Below, in pieces: positions 18,453-26,258 of a stretch of 64,000 nt of DNA. How positions within the stretch are numbered: the first letter of the stretch is position 1; each line of letters starts with the position of its first letter. This stretch comes from Novosphingobium endophyticum (lineage in GTDB: Bacteria; Pseudomonadota; Alphaproteobacteria; Sphingomonadales; Sphingomonadaceae). Location: contig NZ_BMHK01000009.1 in the NCBI RefSeq assembly GCF_014640675.1, positions 1 through 64,000 of the forward strand, in the 5' to 3' direction. The notes below the pieces were generated by a model that saw nothing but the letters and a program-made list of their open reading frames with translations, did not search any database and had not been told where the DNA came from. The position numbers were made by a program, and so were the translations under genes.

Positions 18453-19162
18453 CCGGCGAAAACCCAGAAGGCCAGCGCAGCGCTTTCGGCCAGTTCGATG
18501 CCGGCCCCGTGCCCATCGCCCGATATGCCGCCGATCCGGCGGCGCAGCCACCAGGCCCAGAGCGGGATCGTCGGCAAGGCCAGCAGCATCGCAGGCTCGA
18601 CGCACACCGTGATTGCGGCGAGCGGCGCTAGCCACGCGGCGACGACCCACACTTTGGCTCCGGCACGGAATGTCGTGCCCATGCCCTCATGGAGCGGCGG
18701 CAGTATGAGCGTCCACACCAAAGGCCCGATCCTTGCCAGCATGAGTATGAGCACCAGCGGCCAGGGAGAGTGGTCTTCGAGCGCAAGCCGCAGCAGCACC
18801 AGCTTCGCCGCGAGTTGCAGGCAGATCGCGATCACGCCGAAACTGCCGATATGCGGATCGGCAAGCACGGCGGAAAGGCGGTGGCGGTCGCCATGGGCGG
18901 CGCCGGCCGCATCGGCGATGTCGCCAAGGCCATCGAGATGAAGCCCCCCCGTCAGCCAGGCCCAGGCGAGCAGTGCCAGCAGCGCTCCCGCCCACGGATC
19001 ATGCCGCAAGCCGAGCCATGCGGCGCCGGCAATGCCCCCACCCACCACCAGACCGGCTGCCGGAAACCAGCGGATGGCCCGGCCGAAGTCATGCGCGTCC
19101 GCCGCGATGGCGGGGAGCGGCAGGCGGGTCATGAACTGCAGCGCAAGCACCAGCGGCTTCAC
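18449..19162 (-). CDS. cobS: Adenosylcobinamide-GDP ribazoletransferase
   Basis: The 237-aa integral membrane protein performs the last condensation, joining alpha-ribazole (or its phosphate) to adenosyl-GDP-cobinamide. Family hallmarks include the N-terminal LQFMTRLPLP and the active-site region GGLHLDGLGDIADA, followed by GSFGVIAI. Multiple hydrophobic helices are present. It overlaps its upstream neighbour cobC by 4 bp and cobD downstream by 4 bp, so translation is probably coupled across all of them. Confidence 0.94.
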   Translation of the reverse strand: MKPLVLALQFMTRLPLPAIAADAHDFGRAIRWFPAAGLVVGGGIAGAAWLGLRHDPWAGALLALLAWAWLTGGLHLDGLGDIADAAGAAHGDRHRLSAVLADPHIGSFGVIAICLQLAAKLVLLRLALEDHSPWPLVLILMLARIGPLVWTLILPPLHEGMGTTFRAGAKVWVVAAWLAPLAAITVCVEPAMLLALPTIPLWAWWLRRRIGGISGDGHGAGIELAESAALAFWVFAG

Positions 19163-19737
19163 CCCATGTCCTCCGCCCGGAGGCCGATGACCTGCGCTGA
19201 CAGGTGATCGCCGGGCCAGACCCTCAGGGTCAGCAGCGCGCCGTAGGGCAAGTCCAGCGCCCAGACGCCGCGATGGTCGAGGCCTGTCAGCACAGACAGT
19301 GCCGCGCGCATCGCGCCGGCATGGGTGATGACGAGCGTATGGTCCGAAATTCCGCCGATGGCGTCACTTACCCGGCTCCGCAGATCGGACCAGCGCTCAC
19401 CGCCCGGAGGCGGACAGGCATCGGGATCGGCCCAGAACCGTTCAAGAGCCTCACGCGGCAGCGTTGCGGGCGCGAGGCCGTCCCACATCCCGAAATGCAG
19501 CTCACGCCAGCGCGGGTCGACGGACAGGGGCAAACCGCGCGCCTCAGCCAGAATTTCGGCGGAAACGCTGGCGCGCTTGAGATCGGACGTCACGATCCTT
19601 TCCACCGCCAGGGCATGTACGCGGGCCAGCAATTTCGGGCAGGCCGCATCAAGCGGGGGCTCGTCCGTGCATCCCAGCAGCAACCCTGTCCTGAGCGGCG
19701 GGCCGTGGCGCAGCAGATGAAGAAGAAAGCCGCTCAC
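19159..19737 (-). CDS. cobC: Histidine phosphatase, alpha-ribazole phosphatase type
   Basis: The 192-aa protein is a histidine phosphatase with the catalytic LLRHGPP at the N-terminus and a second histidine in LVITHAGAMRAAL. In a cobalamin operon this fold is expected to remove the phosphate from alpha-ribazole 5'-phosphate or cobalamin phosphate. The start is a GTG at 19737 overlapping the cobT stop as GTGA. The frame is open further upstream, but that part looks like cobT shadow. A general phosphatase role cannot be excluded. Confidence 0.85.
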   Translation of the reverse strand: MSGFLLHLLRHGPPLRTGLLLGCTDEPPLDAACPKLLARVHALAVERIVTSDLKRASVSAEILAEARGLPLSVDPRWRELHFGMWDGLAPATLPREALERFWADPDACPPPGGERWSDLRSRVSDAIGGISDHTLVITHAGAMRAALSVLTGLDHRGVWALDLPYGALLTLRVWPGDHLSAQVIGLRAEDMG

Positions 19738-20750
19738 AGCGCCGCCGTGACCGCCGCTTCGGCGAAGGTCGCCATCTCGTTGTGCGCCCCGAGCGCGGCG
19801 CGTACCAGATGCACCGCTACGGCCGCGCCGGTCCCTTCGCCCAGGCGCATGTTCAGCCGCAGCAAGGGGTCCAGCCCGAAATGGTCGAGCAGCCGCGCAT
19901 GGCCGCCTTCTGCGGAACAGTGCGCGGCGAGGCAGTGATCGGCGAATGCGGGATCGGCGGCGACAAGCGGCGCGATCGCGGCGCAGGCGATGAACCCGTC
20001 GAGCAATACCGGAACGCGCAGCATCCGCGCCGCGAGGATCGCTCCCGCCATGGCGGCGATCTCCCTCCCGCCCAGCCGGCGCAGGCTTTCGAATGGCGTG
20101 GTGCATTGGGGGGTATGAAGCGCCAGGGCGCGCGCGACTGCATCGGTCTTGCGCAGCACGCCGCCATCATCGATCCCGCTGCCCCTGCCGCACCATCCTG
20201 CGGCACCGCCTCCGAAAGCCTGGGCGCAGAGCGCGGCCGCAGGCGTGGTGTTGCCGATCCCCATTTCGCCGACGAACAACAGGTCGGTGTCCGCCGCCAC
20301 GACAGCGGCCCCGGCGTTGAGCGCGGCAAGGCAATCGGCTTCGCTCATCGCCGGCTCCACTGCTATGTCGCCGGTCGGACGCTCAAGATCGAAGGCGATC
20401 ACGGAAAGTTCCGCCCCGCAGGAACGGGCAAGCGCGTTGATCGCCGCGCCGCCCGCGCGAAAGTTCGCAACCATCTGGGCGGTCACCTCGACCGGAAAAG
20501 CGCTGACCCCGCGCGCGGCGACGCCATGGTTGCCAGCGAATACCGCAGCCCGGATGCGATCGGCGGCGGGGCGTGACGTGCCCTGCCAACCGGCCATGAA
20601 CACGGCGATGTCCTCCAACCGCCCGAGCGAGCCGGCGGGCTTGGTCAACTGCCCCTGCCGTTCCCGTGCGGCGGACAGCGCGGCGGCATCGGGAGAGGGA
20701 AGCCCGCAAAGCGCGGCGACGAATGCGGCGGGTTCTGCAAACTCGATCAT
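19734..20750 (-). CDS. cobT: Nicotinate-nucleotide-dimethylbenzimidazole phosphoribosyltransferase
   Basis: The 338-aa CobT enzyme activates the lower-ligand base to alpha-ribazole phosphate. It shows QGQLTKPAGSLGRLE near the N-terminus, the ribose-binding MGIGNTTPAAAL in the middle, and a C-terminal RLGEGTGAAVA that contains the glutamate taken as the catalytic base. Length matches the family. The gene overlaps the DUF1636 gene upstream by 4 bp and cobC downstream. Confidence 0.95.
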   Translation of the reverse strand: MIEFAEPAAFVAALCGLPSPDAAALSAARERQGQLTKPAGSLGRLEDIAVFMAGWQGTSRPAADRIRAAVFAGNHGVAARGVSAFPVEVTAQMVANFRAGGAAINALARSCGAELSVIAFDLERPTGDIAVEPAMSEADCLAALNAGAAVVAADTDLLFVGEMGIGNTTPAAALCAQAFGGGAAGWCGRGSGIDDGGVLRKTDAVARALALHTPQCTTPFESLRRLGGREIAAMAGAILAARMLRVPVLLDGFIACAAIAPLVAADPAFADHCLAAHCSAEGGHARLLDHFGLDPLLRLNMRLGEGTGAAVAVHLVRAALGAHNEMATFAEAAVTAAL

Positions 20751-21154
20751 TCGCAGACGAATCCTTCAGGCGGCGTGCGGGTAATGAAGTGACCCTTCAC
20801 GCCCTCGGGCCATTGGGCATAAGGGACGACACCTTCCGCGCTCGCGGCATGGCTGACGGCATACTCGAGTATCGCGCGGGCGGCGGCCTCGCCCGGCGTA
20901 AAATCGCCCAGCACATAGCCGACGCGGCCCGGCGCCCGGATATGGACCGCGCAGTGGCGCTTGCAGGCGAAGAGGCAGCGCATTTCCTGCACGGCGACGC
21001 CAGCCAGCGCGGATTGCTCCGCCTGCACGTCGCGCATGGCCTGGGCGAGCAGCGCGCCGCCGCGCCGCCCGCCTTCATCTTCGCGCCGCTCAGCGGCGAG
21101 CCGGCAGGTGGCACAGACCACCACCGCCGGCCCGGCTTCTACCGGGCGCAGCAT
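20747..21154 (-). CDS. DUF1636 putative metal-binding protein
   Basis: The 135-aa protein matches the DUF1636 family of thioredoxin-like ferredoxin-type proteins often found in cobalamin gene clusters. It has a CATC motif near the N-terminus and CLFACKRHC in the middle, four cysteines placed as in a 2Fe-2S or metal site. Its role is not established. Guesses in the literature include metal handling for corrinoid synthesis. Its ATG overlaps the stop of the small upstream ORF (ATGA), and its own stop overlaps the cobT start. Confidence 0.8.
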   Translation of the reverse strand: MLRPVEAGPAVVVCATCRLAAERREDEGGRRGGALLAQAMRDVQAEQSALAGVAVQEMRCLFACKRHCAVHIRAPGRVGYVLGDFTPGEAAARAILEYAVSHAASAEGVVPYAQWPEGVKGHFITRTPPEGFVCE

Positions 21155-21315
21155 CAGAACCTGCTCCTCGGGCCCAGATAGACCGTGCCGCCGAACGCGC
21201 TGTAGCCGCTGACGACTATTGAGGAATCAGACACCGCCTCCCCGGCATGAGCCGCGCGCGGCAGACACCGGGGGACGAGGAGGACACAGACATATTCCAA
21301 ACCGGTAAGGCGCAT
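21154..21315 (-). CDS. Small ORF behind the B12 riboswitch; possible receptor stub
   Basis: This 53-codon frame starts at an ATG with an AAGGGGG site six bases upstream. It reads as a short export signal ending in AHA, followed by SDSSIVVSGYSAFGG. That stretch resembles the TonB-box start of sphingomonad TonB-dependent receptors (compare SDSSVIIVTAQ in the receptor at 30585-32891). It then ends abruptly, and its TGA overlaps the ATG of the DUF1636 gene. B12 riboswitches commonly precede btuB, so this may be the remnant of a btuB gene deleted internally. It could also be a genuine small protein or a translational leader. Confidence 0.45.
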   Translation of the reverse strand: MRLTGLEYVCVLLVPRCLPRAAHAGEAVSDSSIVVSGYSAFGGTVYLGPRSRF

Positions 21316-21532
21316 CGGCGGCCCCCTTGCTAACGAACGGCATTGCCTGCCGGTCGGACCGCACGGGGGCGCTTGCCCGCGGAAACGGCCCCGAGGCCGC
21401 ACGCGCGACGCCTCCCGCACGGGGCTATCCCGGCAGGCGGTGACTGTCGCTACGCGAGGGATGACCCGCCTTCGCCTTGGATGGGCGCGCGAGAACCTCG
21501 AACGTCCGGCACACCCTGTCCGAACGAAGAAC

Positions 21533-21712
21533 GACCGCGACAGGCAGGTCTCCTGGCTCGCGGGTCAATGCCGGTCCGGCCGCCTTCTCAGGACCTTGCG
21601 GTCCCAATGGCGATTTGGCCGATCGGCTCGCCGCTTACAGTTGCAGGGGCAGTCCGGGGCTTTCACCCGAGTTCCCTTTTGATCCCCTCACGGGGAACCT
21701 GTCGCGCCGCAA
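21533..21712 (-). promoter_or_regulatory. Cobalamin riboswitch
   Basis: Read on the minus strand, the conserved cobalamin-aptamer boxes appear in order: AAAAGGGAACTCGGGTG, then GGACTGCCCCTGCAACTGTA, and at the 3' end GAGCCAGGAGACCTGCC (21541-21560 on the plus strand). It lies 5' of the small ORF, DUF1636 and the whole cob operon, so high adenosylcobalamin should shut that operon down. About 215 bases separate the aptamer from the first ATG, enough for an expression platform. A terminator or anti-SD partner was not worked out. Confidence 0.93.
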
Positions 21713-21941
21713 CGAATACAGCCGCCCGACAAATGCTGCAAGCGCGAATGCTTGCAGTCGCCCTCGCCAATCGCATATCGACCGAGGGTTAACGGGTGCC
21801 CCCAAGGGCTTAAGCGGGAAGTCCGACCGACGACAAAGCCGCCGAATTCGGAGTGCATCATGCGCGCGACGCACATTTACTCCGCGAATTTCGATGTTCG
21901 CATTTCCGCCGAGAGCGCCGACAAGAAGGAAACCGCGCGCG

Positions 21942-23672
21942 TCAGTCCGCCGCGCGCGAAGGAATATACATCCGCAGCCTGGTCGAGCCCGGAGAGGACA
22001 GGACTTTCAGCGATCCACCGAGCTGCGCCAACCTCTCACCGATGGAATGCGGCGGGACCGGATTCTCCGGATCGGGAAATCCGCAGCCGTTGTCGCTCAC
22101 TTCGATCTCGATCGTGCCAAGGCGCCTTCTGCATTTGACGGTGACCGCCGACGCCCTGCCGTGACGCACGCCATTGGAGACCGCCTCGCGCACGAGCTGC
22201 TGGACCTCCAGCGAAAGCCAGACAGGCACCTCCACACGAAAGTCGGAATCGAGCAGGTCGACCGCGATTTGCCAGCGCGATGCAAGGGTCGCACGGTCTG
22301 CATCGAGATCTTCGACAAGGTTCCGGACGCGCGGGTCTGAATCGGTTTCCCGCAGTTGCTCTATCAGCCTGCGGACATGGAGATGCTCCGCATCGAGAGC
22401 GTCCTTGATAGTGCCGATCTCCCGGCCGATCTCTGAATCCTGGCCGACCCGCGATCGCAGCGCGCCCAGCAGAAACCTGGCGCCGGCCAATGAATGGGCC
22501 ACGCTATCGTGCAAGTCGCATGCGACTGTCCGCCTGAGCCGGAACAACGCGGAATCAAGCGCGTTCACCGAGGCCGTCTGCCACGTCATCCCTTGCTCGA
22601 TCTCGGAACAGATCGCGCGGACCAGGCGCAGATGTCCCCACCCCAGGACGGGAATTCCCGTCAGGATCAACCAGCTTCGCCCTTCGTCACCGTCCACCGG
22701 AATGCAGAGGCCCGCCTCCACGCCCAGCTCGGTGAACAAGGCATATCCGGGTACATCGGCCAGGGCATGAGCGACGAAACCACCGTCTTCCGACACAATG
22801 GCCTTGCCCCGCGCCGCGTCGAACAGCACCGGAACCATTTTTCGGAAAGCATCGGCGGCACCGAAACTCAACTTCTCGGGATGCGGCTCGCCTTCCAGCG
22901 CCTCGGCCCGGCAGGCATGGCAGCCAAGATCCTCCGGATCGATCCAGCAAAGGATGGCGCCGGAAGCACGCGTCGACTGCATCGCATAGTCAATGGCGGA
23001 AGCTGCGAGCGGAAGCCCCGCACGAGGGGCGTCGCCCGCGAACCTAGGCAGGCTTGCCCTCAGCATCTGCGCGCTCGTCCACACGACGATCAGCGACACG
23101 AGTACGGAGAAGAATATCCAGCGAAGCGCGACTGCCTCACCCACGGTCCCGCGCGGCAACTCGAACAGAACAATGTCTGCGATCCAGAAGATATTGACCG
23201 ACACGGCGACCGCCAGGACGGCGCCGGACCGCCAGCGCAGCACGCTGCCCGCCAGGACATGAGCCATGAACCATAGCGCCAGTATGACGGTACTTGCATC
23301 CAACGCCGCGCGCGACGCTATGAGAATGACAAACGTCACGATGTCGATGACGATAAACGTCCCGGACAGCGTAAAATCGAGATACCAGCTCTTGAAGGAC
23401 ATGATCAGGGTAAGGACGGCGAAACCGGCATAGGCCATCGCGATCATGTCGTGGAAATCGAACCGGAAGGCCGTTACGGGCGCTTCCGTCAGTACGAAAA
23501 GCAGCAGAACGAAGGCGCAGATCGTCCGGCTGGCGGCGATCACGAGATTGGAATACGCGAAGTAGCCCAGTTGCGACAGATTGCTCAGGCGTCCGATGAT
23601 GTCTCGTCGGAGCGACCCCTTCGGAATACCCCCCACCGACACCGAGCTCACACCTCGGACAGAGTCATTCAT
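21942..23672 (-). CDS. NarL-type membrane sensor histidine kinase
   Basis: The 576-aa kinase has several hydrophobic helices in the first 200 residues, a GAF-like middle part (about 210-350), then a HisKA_3 dimerisation domain with the phospho-histidine in CDLHDSVAHSLAG (His388) and an HATPase_c domain (REAVSNGVRHG for the N box, VSDNGCGFPDP for the G1 box). Such kinases phosphorylate NarL/FixJ-type regulators. The ATG at 23672 was preferred, although a GTG three codons earlier is possible. Its likely partner is the regulator at 24115-24741, on the same strand but 440 bp away. The signal is unknown. Confidence 0.87.
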   Translation of the reverse strand: MNDSVRGVSSVSVGGIPKGSLRRDIIGRLSNLSQLGYFAYSNLVIAASRTICAFVLLLFVLTEAPVTAFRFDFHDMIAMAYAGFAVLTLIMSFKSWYLDFTLSGTFIVIDIVTFVILIASRAALDASTVILALWFMAHVLAGSVLRWRSGAVLAVAVSVNIFWIADIVLFELPRGTVGEAVALRWIFFSVLVSLIVVWTSAQMLRASLPRFAGDAPRAGLPLAASAIDYAMQSTRASGAILCWIDPEDLGCHACRAEALEGEPHPEKLSFGAADAFRKMVPVLFDAARGKAIVSEDGGFVAHALADVPGYALFTELGVEAGLCIPVDGDEGRSWLILTGIPVLGWGHLRLVRAICSEIEQGMTWQTASVNALDSALFRLRRTVACDLHDSVAHSLAGARFLLGALRSRVGQDSEIGREIGTIKDALDAEHLHVRRLIEQLRETDSDPRVRNLVEDLDADRATLASRWQIAVDLLDSDFRVEVPVWLSLEVQQLVREAVSNGVRHGRASAVTVKCRRRLGTIEIEVSDNGCGFPDPENPVPPHSIGERLAQLGGSLKVLSSPGSTRLRMYIPSRAAD

Positions 23673-24114
23673 GGGAAACACGGATCAGCCGATCGCCCGG
23701 CGCGCACGAGGATGCGATGAACGCAAGATACATCCGGACCCTCCTCCTCCCGTTGTACATTGCGTGCAAAGCCCGCGCTTGATAGCTCGAATTCTGCTCC
23801 GGGCTCACTGCGACATGTTCGCCGGAAAATACAAACCGGGCGCAGTCGCATAGCGCAAGACAAGCGCAATAGCTGCCTCTTGATAAGGCTAAAATTATAT
23901 CATCGGTTAGTCAATTTCTACTGATGGGGTATTCATCCCGGCGGAGTTCGAGGTCGTTCAGATGCCTTTCGGAAAGAGGCTTATTCTACCGGAGATCGAC
24001 ACTGACAACGCCCCCAGGAAAAGCCCCAATCACATGGACAGCGATACCTCGCGCGAGACATCATCGTAGTGCAATATCCCGTACAAGACGCGCGCTACCT
24101 CGCGAATCGCCAGG
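23673..24114. other. Gap between response regulator and kinase
   Basis: About 440 bp without a credible gene on either strand. Around 23885-23930 the sequence is A+T-rich for this genome, and the minus strand holds TATAAT (revcomp of ATTATA) with a TTGACT only nine bases upstream, too close for a normal promoter. The kinase gene may nevertheless have its own promoter here, given the distance from the regulator gene. Confidence 0.4.
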
Positions 24115-24741
24115 TCATTTCTTCGTTTCGCTGCGCGTAATCATTGCCAGTTCCGTGCGATTCGAGATGCCCAGCTTGGTGTAGATGCTGTGAAGATAGA
24201 CCTTCACCGTTCCTTCCGTTGTCGCCATGAGCGACGCGATCTCCCGGTTGCGCAACCCACGCGCGACATGTTGCGCGACGTCGAGTTCCTTGGGAGTGAG
24301 CGTTGCCAGACGAGACGGGAGACTTGTGGTGCTGGCGTGAGCGATGGCCTGTTCGATCAGTTCGCCATCCACGTATCGCAAGCCGTTTTCCACCGCCGCG
24401 ATCGCCTTCAGAAGACTTTCCTCCGCGTCGTGTTTGAAGACAATGCCATTCACTTTGGCGCGAATGGCCGCCAAAAGCTGGTCATCATCCATCTCGACCG
24501 TCAGGATGATTATCGGCCGGTCATCGCCGCTGCCGCGCAGCGCCTGCAGCGTTGATATGCCGTCCCGGCAGGGCATCCGCACATCGAGAAGGACAATGTC
24601 CGGATCTTCGCGTTCGATGGCGGCGAGCGTCGCATCGCCGTCTCCGGTCATCGCGACCACTTCATGCCCGCCCATTTTCAACACGGCGTCGACGCCCAGG
24701 CGAAAGAATGGATGATCGTCGGCTACCAGAATTCGCGACAC
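24115..24741 (-). CDS. NarL/FixJ-family response regulator
   Basis: The 208-aa regulator has an N-terminal receiver with the acidic pair ADD (residues 7-9), the phospho-acceptor Asp53 in VLLDVRMP and a conserved lysine in the FKHD stretch. The C-terminal LuxR-type helix-turn-helix contains LTPKELDVAQHVARGLRNREIA and the recognition helix region TVKVYLHSIYTKLGISNRTEL. It is transcribed toward the sensor kinase gene and probably pairs with it. Target genes are not evident, though the divergent PilZ-XRE gene shares its upstream region. Confidence 0.92.
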   Translation of the reverse strand: MSRILVADDHPFFRLGVDAVLKMGGHEVVAMTGDGDATLAAIEREDPDIVLLDVRMPCRDGISTLQALRGSGDDRPIIILTVEMDDDQLLAAIRAKVNGIVFKHDAEESLLKAIAAVENGLRYVDGELIEQAIAHASTTSLPSRLATLTPKELDVAQHVARGLRNREIASLMATTEGTVKVYLHSIYTKLGISNRTELAMITRSETKK

Positions 24742-25104
24742 AATCAGAACTTCCTGCCCAGTGACAACAGGCCGGACGAGCAGACACCCATCTGTTTTGA
24801 CGCCCGATCCATGCCCGGCGCAATTCTTGCAAGGCCTGGCAGGCTACGTCAATCGCATGGGCGCACCTAATCAATAACATCGGTGTAAATCCGCGATCCG
24901 CTCCGCGTGTCCACCGATCCGAAATCGCATCAGCCCCTACGCCGATTTCGCAAAGAAACGCGCATTTCCCATGGCGACAACGGACTAGCTATATTTGCGA
25001 GCTTGTGTCATTATCTAACAGCTTATATCTTTGGATATTGCGAATCCTTCCTCGTAGCGTAACCGTTTGAGTGGCTAGCGGGCGTCCGGTGCGGAGTTGT
25101 TCAG
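24742..25104. other. Divergent intergenic region between regulator genes
   Basis: This 363-bp region must hold the promoters of the response-regulator gene (minus) and the PilZ-XRE gene (plus). The section 24985-25045 is A+T-rich (CTATATTTGC, TCATTATCTAAC, CTTATATCTTTGG), in contrast to its surroundings. No clear palindromic operator was found. Confidence 0.45.
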
Positions 25105-25818
25105 ATGACGGTGATGGGGCAAATCAACCTACGGAGCCGCATGGGCGTCATGCGGGGCGAACCAACCAGGAAGCTGAGCCTGGAGGGTAAGACTGCCTCG
25201 TTCAAGGGCGGCAACGACGCCGTGTATGTCAACAACCTGTCTCGGACCGGAATGCTGCTGGAAACCGCAGCCCCACTGTCCGTGGGCGAACAACTGCGGA
25301 TTCTGCTTCCGGAAGAAGACTCGTGTTCGGCGATCGTGGTGTGGGCGAACGAGTCCATTTTCGCCTGCGAGTTCGGAAAGGCTCTCAGCACCGCGTCCAT
25401 CAAGAGGATCCAGCTCCAAAGCCCGCCCGAACGTCGCGCCGACAACGAGAAAGACCACATGCTCACGGATGAGGCTCCAGGGGAAACGCTGGGAGAGCGT
25501 ATCAGACGGCTACGGCGCAAGCGCGGCTACAGCATGGTCCACCTTGCCAGTCGTATCGGCGTCAGCAGACCAACGCTCTGGAAATGGGAGAAAGGCAGTG
25601 TCTTCCCGCGCCAGGACATGGTCCAGGTTGTCGCCCGCGTACTTGGCGTGCCCGAAAGGGAACTCATTTACGGCAGTCAGCACCCGAACGGTCGGCGCGA
25701 GCAACCCCGCGTTGCCCCCTTACAGAAGCCGGACGGAATGATCGCCGTCAAGAAAGCTGAAATCGCGGATCTCATAGGTGTCGACCCTTCCCAGGTCAGA
25801 ATACTGATCGAAGCATAG
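25105..25818 (+). CDS. PilZ-XRE fusion regulator
   Basis: The 237-aa protein joins a PilZ-like domain (residues about 20-105) to an XRE-type helix-turn-helix (about 129-190: GETLGERIRRLRRKRGYS, then LASRIGVSRPTLWKWEKG). In the PilZ part the (D/N)xSxxG motif is present as NLSRTG (44-49). The usual upstream RxxxR arginines are not clearly formed, so c-di-GMP binding is doubtful. The C-terminus (about 200-237) is an extra segment. A DNA-binding protein possibly tuned by a PilZ module is the inference, and its targets are unknown. It is divergent from the two-component regulator gene. Confidence 0.8.
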   Translation: MTVMGQINLRSRMGVMRGEPTRKLSLEGKTASFKGGNDAVYVNNLSRTGMLLETAAPLSVGEQLRILLPEEDSCSAIVVWANESIFACEFGKALSTASIKRIQLQSPPERRADNEKDHMLTDEAPGETLGERIRRLRRKRGYSMVHLASRIGVSRPTLWKWEKGSVFPRQDMVQVVARVLGVPERELIYGSQHPNGRREQPRVAPLQKPDGMIAVKKAEIADLIGVDPSQVRILIEA

Positions 25819-26258
25819 CGCAGACGGCAGGAGAGATGGTGCACTCTTCCAGACTATTCGTAACCGTATCCCGAATATGATGGAATCCTGCCGTTTCCGC
25901 ATCCCGTCGCCCCTCGCCATGAAGGCAGGGGCGACGGGCTGACGGACGCGAACAGCGTCCGCGCACATGCGATTGCGCAATGCAGAATTGTGGTTGAAAC
26001 AGCGCACATTGTGCAGCATTAGGCGGTTCGAACTATCGGGGCGATGAAGTCCCGCTGGAATCGACGCGGCTCAACATGTTGAAGCTGCAAGCAAAAGCAG
26101 ACGAATCGGTGGCAACGGCGCCGCGCGGCTCAATCCCTCAGGGGATTCGGGATGCGCGGTTTTTTTGTGTTGGAACGGCAATGCGCGGCACGAACGACGA
26201 GGGGAAGGACGGTCTGCGCCAGGGCGCAGTTGCATCGGCTGCGTCCCAGTGCTTCGCC
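25819..26258. other. Structured intergenic region, possible small RNA
   Basis: No credible gene lies here. The plus strand holds a 12-bp perfect stem (25903-25914 with 25927-25938: CCCGTCGCCCCT/AGGGGCGACGGG), a 7-bp hairpin (25943-25961) and an imperfect palindrome centred on CAACATGTTG at about 26075-26084. It ends in a terminator-like hairpin with a T-run at 26121-26167. This order suggests a structured RNA on the plus strand. Parts of 26040-26120 vaguely recall tmRNA, but no tag frame with a stop or CCA end is seen. Confidence 0.4.
26121..26167 (+). terminator. Intrinsic terminator
   Basis: The outer stem is CCGCGC (26121-26126) with GCGCGG (26154-26159). Inside it lies a second stem AATCCC-TCAG-GGGATT, and a run of seven T residues follows (26160-26166). 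Nothing on the plus strand ends close by except the PilZ-XRE gene 300 bp upstream, so it may end a small RNA or a long 3' UTR. On the opposite strand it lies downstream of the kinase/phosphatase gene, but the T-run is on the wrong side for that gene. Confidence 0.75.

Noticed and set aside
23880..23935. A TTGACT/TATAAT promoter on the minus strand before the kinase gene
   Set aside because: The two boxes are only nine bases apart, too close for a sigma-70 promoter.
26020..26167. A possible tmRNA (GGGG..., GGAATCGACGCGG, then GCAAAAGCAGACGAATC)
   Set aside because: The opening resembles tmRNA, but there is no tag frame ending in alanines and a stop, no tRNA-like end and no CCA. A structured RNA of another kind is left open.
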